From Oscillospiraceae bacterium (GTDB lineage: Bacteria > Bacillota_A > Clostridia > Oscillospirales > Oscillospiraceae): 9,076 nt of DNA. The notes beneath the pieces were generated by a model that made no database searches, was not told the DNA's origin, and saw nothing but the letters and a program-made list of their open reading frames with translations. Below are positions 5,864-9,076 of this stretch, in pieces. The stretch lies in NCBI GenBank assembly GCA_017396725.1, contig JAFQLA010000219.1, positions 1 to 9,076 on the forward strand. Reading direction: 5' to 3'. Each line of letters starts with the position of its first letter. Position 1 is the first letter of the stretch. The position numbers were made by a program, and so were the translations under genes.

Positions 5864-6742
5864 GTGGTTAAGAGTATGACCGGTTACGGCCGCGCCAAAG
5901 AAATGCGCAACAACCGCGACATCACCGTTGAGGTGCGCAGCGTCAACAACCGTTATCTGGATTGCACGGTGAAGATGCCCCGCATCTACACCTTTGCTGA
6001 AGACGCCATCAAGTCCCGCGTGCAGAAGGCTATCAGCCGCGGCAAGGTGGATGTGTTCGTGTCTGTGGACAGCTCCGCTGCCGACACCGCCGTGGTGACA
6101 ATCAACAAGAGCCTTGTGGAAGGCTATCTCGCGGCGCTGAAGGAACTTAAGGAAGGCTACGGGTTGGAAGGCGATGTTTCCGCCGCTGCCATTGCCCGTT
6201 TTCCCGATGTGATGACCGTCACCAAGGCCGACGAGGATGTGGATACCGTGACGGAGGATATCTGCGCGGTACTGGATGAGGCCCTTGCCGCCTACAACGC
6301 GATGCGCGCCGCCGAAGGTGTGAAGCTGGCAGAGGACATTGCCTCCCGCCTGGATACCATCGAGAGCCTCACCGCCAAGGTGGAAGAACGCTCTCCCCAG
6401 ACGGTGGCCGAATACCGCCAGAAGCTCCTTGGCCGCATGCAGGAAGTGCTCCAGAGCACCACCATCGATGAATCCCGCATTCTGATGGAAGCTGCCATCT
6501 ATGCCGATAAAGTGGCCGTGGATGAAGAGACCGTGCGCCTGCGCAGCCATCTTTCCCAGCTGCGCAAGATGCTCCAGAGCAACGATCCCATGGGCCGCAA
6601 GATGGACTTCCTTATTCAGGAAGTGAACCGCGAGAGCAACACCGTTGGCTCCAAGTGCAACGATGTGGAGATCGCAACGGTGGTTGTGAATCTCAAGGCG
6701 GAAGTGGAAAAGATCCGCGAACAGGTGCAGAACATCGAGTAA
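5864..6742 (+). CDS. yicC: YicC/YloC family endoribonuclease
   Basis: This is a 292-residue protein of the YicC family, cytoplasmic proteins shown in E. coli and Bacillus to act as endoribonucleases involved in RNA turnover. The start at GTG 5864 gives the typical N-terminus [11 protein letters not shown] and is set by GGAGG at 5851-5855. The N-terminal YicC domain includes [12 protein letters not shown] (about 22-33), a highly conserved element. The C-terminal DUF1732 part (about 205-292) carries [21 protein letters not shown] and the family hallmark [21 protein letters not shown], with the helical ending [15 protein letters not shown]. Length is normal for the family. It lies 25 bases after the J-domain gene with no terminator between, and starts the conserved yicC-remA-gmk-rpoZ series known from many Bacillota. 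Confidence 0.95.
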   Translation: MVKSMTGYGRAKEMRNNRDITVEVRSVNNRYLDCTVKMPRIYTFAEDAIKSRVQKAISRGKVDVFVSVDSSAADTAVVTINKSLVEGYLAALKELKEGYGLEGDVSAAAIARFPDVMTVTKADEDVDTVTEDICAVLDEALAAYNAMRAAEGVKLAEDIASRLDTIESLTAKVEERSPQTVAEYRQKLLGRMQEVLQSTTIDESRILMEAAIYADKVAVDEETVRLRSHLSQLRKMLQSNDPMGRKMDFLIQEVNRESNTVGSKCNDVEIATVVVNLKAEVEKIREQVQNIE

Positions 6743-6752
6743 GGAGAGAGCC

Positions 6753-7013
6753 ATGCAGCTTATTAACATCGGCTTTAGCAATATGATCTCCGCCAGCCGC
6801 CTCATCTCCGTGGTGGGACCGGAATCCGCGCCCATCAAGCGCATGGTGCAGGAGGCCCGCGAGCGCGGCATGCTCATTGACGCGACCTACGGCCGCAAGA
6901 CCGCAAGCGTCCTGATCATGGACAGCGACCATGTGGTGCTCAGCGCCGTATCCACGGAAAAACTTGCTGAAAAATTGGGAGTTGCTCCCTTGGAAGAGGA
7001 TGAAATGCTATGA
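6753..7013 (+). CDS. remA: RemA-family (DUF370) DNA-binding regulator
   Basis: This is an 86-residue protein matching the RemA/DUF370 family: [25 protein letters not shown] at the start and the hallmark [23 protein letters not shown] at about 43-65. In Bacillus subtilis RemA is a DNA-binding protein that activates biofilm matrix and osmoprotection genes. Family members between yicC and gmk in other Bacillota are usually named by this homology without direct tests. AAGGAG (6741-6746) lies 6 bases before the ATG. The stop overlaps the gmk start (ATGA), giving tight coupling. Identity to the family is sure; its target genes in this organism are unknown. Confidence 0.93.
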   Translation: MQLINIGFSNMISASRLISVVGPESAPIKRMVQEARERGMLIDATYGRKTASVLIMDSDHVVLSAVSTEKLAEKLGVAPLEEDEML

Positions 7014-7606
7014 GAAAAGGAAAGACTTTTATCGTCTCCGGCCCTTCGGGCGTCGGTAAGAGCACGGTGCTCTCCGCGCTTTTGGAGCGTCAGAAGGATA
7101 TCTATTTTTCTGTTTCCGCCACCACCCGTGAGCCTCGCCCCGGTGAGGAAAACGGCAAACAGTATCACTTCATCAACGCGGATGTTTTCCGCAAGATGAT
7201 CGAAGAGGATGAATTTCTGGAATATGCCGAATATGTCGGCAATTTCTACGGTACCCCCAAAAAGTATGTGGACGCGGCTATGGCCATGGGTCAGGATGTG
7301 ATCCTCGATATCGAGATCCAGGGCGCGCTGCAGGTCCATGCCAAGCGGCCCGACACCGTGCGCATCTTTATCGCGCCTCCTTCCTGGGCTGAGCTCCAGC
7401 GCAGACTCACTTCCCGCGGCACCGACTCCGACGAGGTGATCCAGAAGCGCCTGCTCCGCGCCAAGGTGGAAGTGCAGACCGCCCACACCTACGATTACTT
7501 TGTTATCAACGACACGGTGGAAAGCGCCGTGGAGGAGATCCGCGCCATCATTCTTGCCGAGCACTGCAAGCCTCAGGACCGTCTGGCTCTGCTGAGTGAG
7601 AAGTAA
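7010..7606 (+). CDS. gmk: Guanylate kinase
   Basis: Gmk phosphorylates GMP to GDP with ATP, an essential step of guanine nucleotide synthesis and, in Bacillota, a known target of (p)ppGpp. The 198-residue length is typical. The P-loop GPSGVGKS is at 11-18; the GMP-binding block [19 protein letters not shown] spans 36-54; [15 protein letters not shown] (69-83) and the [13 protein letters not shown] segment (about 96-108) follow. The lid-like RRLTSRGTD region and the C-terminal [17 protein letters not shown] segment are intact. The start overlaps the remA stop by 4 bases, with a GGAAGAGGA ribosome site 9 bases upstream. All key motifs are present and the enzyme should be functional. Confidence 0.98.
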   Translation: MRKGKTFIVSGPSGVGKSTVLSALLERQKDIYFSVSATTREPRPGEENGKQYHFINADVFRKMIEEDEFLEYAEYVGNFYGTPKKYVDAAMAMGQDVILDIEIQGALQVHAKRPDTVRIFIAPPSWAELQRRLTSRGTDSDEVIQKRLLRAKVEVQTAHTYDYFVINDTVESAVEEIRAIILAEHCKPQDRLALLSEK

Positions 7607-7630
7607 GAAGCGCGACTAGAAGCGCGACTA
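7607..7630 (+). repeat. Tandem duplication of a 12-bp unit (GAAGCGCGACTA)
   Basis: Two exact back-to-back copies, 7607-7618 and 7619-7630, begin right after the gmk stop codon. After them the sequence becomes strongly AT-rich (7631-7654, including the palindrome TAAAATTTTA at 7645-7654) before the rpoZ ribosome site. I see no terminator or convincing promoter in this 76-base gap. The duplication may be a replication-slippage product or a short binding site. Confidence 0.85.
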
Positions 7631-7682
7631 TAGATTTGAATTTATAAAATTTTAGCCATACGGCAGATTGGAAGTAATGATT

Positions 7683-7907
7683 ATGATGCTCTATCCCGCA
7701 ATGAACGACCTCAACGCTTACATTCCCAACCGCTACATGCTGGTGAATGTAGTTGCCCGCCGCGCCCGCCAGCTCTCCGAGGAAGCGGAAATGATCGGCG
7801 AACCTCTGGAAGAAAAGTCCGTGACCATTGCCATTCAGGAAGTGGCTGACGGCAAGCATGATGCTGCCTCCATCGACACCACCATCAAGGAAGCCGCAGA
7901 AGATTGA
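7683..7907 (+). CDS. rpoZ: DNA-directed RNA polymerase omega subunit
   Basis: Omega is the small RNA polymerase subunit that helps fold and hold the beta-prime subunit. The protein has 74 residues, and shows the omega signature MLYPAMNDLN, then NRYMLVNVVARRARQL (16-31) and KSVTIAIQEVADGK (45-58). The start is uncertain among in-frame codons at 7668 (TTG), 7677, 7683 and 7686. GGAAG (7670-7674) is 8 bases from 7683 and 11 from 7686, so 7683 is chosen; 7686 would give the usual MLYP start. The middle (QLSEEAEMIGEPLEEKS) is ordinary for the Clostridia type. It follows gmk, as in most Bacillota, but after a 76-base AT-rich gap and a tandem repeat. The next gene is priA without coaBC between. Confidence 0.9.
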   Translation: MMLYPAMNDLNAYIPNRYMLVNVVARRARQLSEEAEMIGEPLEEKSVTIAIQEVADGKHDAASIDTTIKEAAED

Positions 7908-7933
7908 TTTTATGAGAGAAGGGAGATGCGGAA

Positions 7934-9076
7934 ATGGAGCAGGTCACACTTGCCAGGATCGCCGTTTCCGCGGCTGCCTATCCCATCGATAAGCCCTACA
8001 CCTACCTTGTGCCGGCGGAACTGAAGGACAGTCTTCGCCCCGGCATGAGAGTGACGGTGCCCTTCGGCAGGGGAAACCGCCCTTCGGAGGGGATGGTCCT
8101 TGCGGTGGAAGAGGGCGAAAAGGCGGCGCGGCTCAAAAGTGTGGGCGCGCTGCTGGATAGCCAAAGCGTTATGACGGAAGGGGAGATCCGCCTTGCCCTG
8201 TGGATGCGGGAGCGGTATTTCTGCACTTTCTATGACGCGGCAAAAACCATTCTGCCTGCAGGGATCTGGTATCAGCTGCAGGTACTTTACCGTAAAGCGG
8301 AACACGCGCCTGAGGCGCCCCTTACCGCATCTGAGCAGGATATTCTCACCGCGGTGGAGGCCAATGGCGGCGAAATGGAGCGAGACGCCATCCGCGCCCT
8401 TTGCGGCGAAAAGACGGCGGGACTTTTAACATGCCTTACGGAAAAAGGATATCTCACGCGCAGGGAAGTTTCCCGCCGCGCCATCCACGATAAGACGGTG
8501 AAAATGGTGTCCCTTGCCATGGCGGCAGAGGAGGCCGTGGCCGAAGCGGAGAAGAAAAAGCGCTCCGCGCCCATGCGCTATGAAGTGATCCGTCTGCTTG
8601 CCTCTGTGGGGCAGATCAGCGCTGAGGATATCCGCTACTTTACAGGCGCCTCCGCCGCCACGGTCAAAAGCCTTGAAAAGGCAGGGATCGTGCGGACATG
8701 GGAAGAAGAGGTTTTCCGCGTGCCGGAGATCCGCGCCCCCAAGGCAGAGGATATCTGCCTGACGGATGAGCAGCAGGCCGTTTTCCGGGAGCTTTGGGCC
8801 ATGTGCCAAAGCGGCCGGACGGGTGCCGCCCTTTTGGAGGGTGTCACCGGCAGCGGCAAGACGCAGGTGTATATCCGCCTGGTGCAGGAAGTGATCCGGG
8901 CAGGGAAGAGCGCCATTGTGCTGGTTCCCGAGATCGCTCTCACGGCGCAGATCATGGAGCGGTTTTCCGCTCATTTCGGCGAGAAAGTGGCCATGCTCCA
9001 CTCTTCCCGTCCCACCTCCGAGCGGTACGATCAGTGGAAACGGATCCGCCGCGGAGAGGTCAGCGTGGTGCTTGGC
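7934..9076 (+). CDS. priA: Primosomal protein N' (PriA helicase), N-terminal part (3' end outside window)
   Basis: PriA recognises abandoned replication forks, unwinds DNA 3'-to-5' and loads the primosome for restart. The frame is open from ATG 7934 to the window end: 381 codons, about half of a usual 730-800 residue protein. The N-terminal 3'-DNA-binding domain starts LARIAVSAAAYPIDKPYTYLVP (6-27) and includes GMRVTVPFGRGNR (37-49). A winged-helix-like middle follows (about 130-260). The helicase core then shows LTDEQQAVF (276-284), Walker A GVTGSGKT (303-310, Lys309), motif Ia VPEIALTAQ (331-339) and HSSRPTSERYDQW (356-368), a PriA-typical block where Ser-Arg-Pro replaces the more common Ser-x-Leu. 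The DEEH box, zinc-binding cysteines and C-terminal domain lie beyond the window. AAGGGAG (7918-7924) is 9 bases upstream of the start, and the gene follows rpoZ by 26 bases, so they are likely cotranscribed. Confidence 0.96.
   Translation, partial: MEQVTLARIAVSAAAYPIDKPYTYLVPAELKDSLRPGMRVTVPFGRGNRPSEGMVLAVEEGEKAARLKSVGALLDSQSVMTEGEIRLALWMRERYFCTFYDAAKTILPAGIWYQLQVLYRKAEHAPEAPLTASEQDILTAVEANGGEMERDAIRALCGEKTAGLLTCLTEKGYLTRREVSRRAIHDKTVKMVSLAMAAEEAVAEAEKKKRSAPMRYEVIRLLASVGQISAEDIRYFTGASAATVKSLEKAGIVRTWEEEVFRVPEIRAPKAEDICLTDEQQAVFRELWAMCQSGRTGAALLEGVTGSGKTQVYIRLVQEVIRAGKSAIVLVPEIALTAQIMERFSAHFGEKVAMLHSSRPTSERYDQWKRIRRGEVSVVLG

Noticed and set aside
5606..6877. Open frame of 423 codons on the minus strand opposite yicC
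   Set aside because: It covers the well-supported YicC gene and parts of its neighbours, has shadow-type His-rich composition and no recognisable domain.
7629..7664. Possible promoter before rpoZ in the AT-rich gap
   Set aside because: Several -10-like strings occur (TATAGA, TATAAA, TAAAAT), but none has a reasonable -35 box at 16-18 bases.
1..9076. Signs of mobile elements, phage or CRISPR
   Set aside because: No transposase, integrase, terminal inverted repeats or spaced repeats were seen, and the gene content is core chromosomal throughout.

Overview
The window looks like a stretch of core chromosome from a Gram-positive anaerobe of the Bacillota, most likely class Clostridia and perhaps an Oscillospirales-type gut bacterium. 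The evidence is the gene content: a CdaA/CdaR c-di-AMP pair, a RemA-family protein next to gmk and rpoZ, a DUF5685 protein beside a J-domain protein, and a DUF3343 protein beside a desulfurase-like enzyme. The DNA is GC-rich by eye (not computed). All 13 supported genes lie on the + strand. I see no tRNA, rRNA, CRISPR array, insertion sequence or phage gene, and no gene-free stretch longer than about 80 bases.

Region 1 (1-310) holds the 3' end of ispF (MEP isoprenoid pathway), closed by a clear intrinsic terminator. Region 2 (326-1708) is a two-gene unit: a small DUF3343 protein (putative sulfur/selenium carrier-like family) overlapping a class V PLP enzyme of the cysteine desulfurase family. 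A 12-bp perfect hairpin brackets the stop codon of the second gene.

Region 3 (1712-7606) starts with a strong sigma-A type promoter and runs through cdaA, cdaR, an RseC-like membrane protein, a DUF5685 protein, a Cys-tailed J-domain protein, yicC, a remA-type gene and gmk. The genes are joined by 4-20 base overlaps or short gaps with good ribosome binding sites, so they probably form one long operon. Region 4 (7607-9076) has a 76-base gap containing a 12-bp tandem duplication, then rpoZ (omega) and the first 381 codons of priA, which leaves the window.

Functionally the block combines c-di-AMP synthesis and its control (cdaA, cdaR) with nucleotide metabolism (gmk), RNA turnover (yicC), a DNA-binding regulator (remA), RNA polymerase (rpoZ) and replication restart (priA). 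The yicC-remA-gmk-rpoZ-priA order is the widespread Bacillota arrangement, but coaBC is absent between rpoZ and priA, and glmM does not follow cdaR. The least understood part is the middle: the RseC-like, DUF5685 and J-domain proteins are all rich in clustered cysteines. With the desulfurase pair upstream, this makes a sulfur, metal or redox theme the most interesting lead, though it is inference only.
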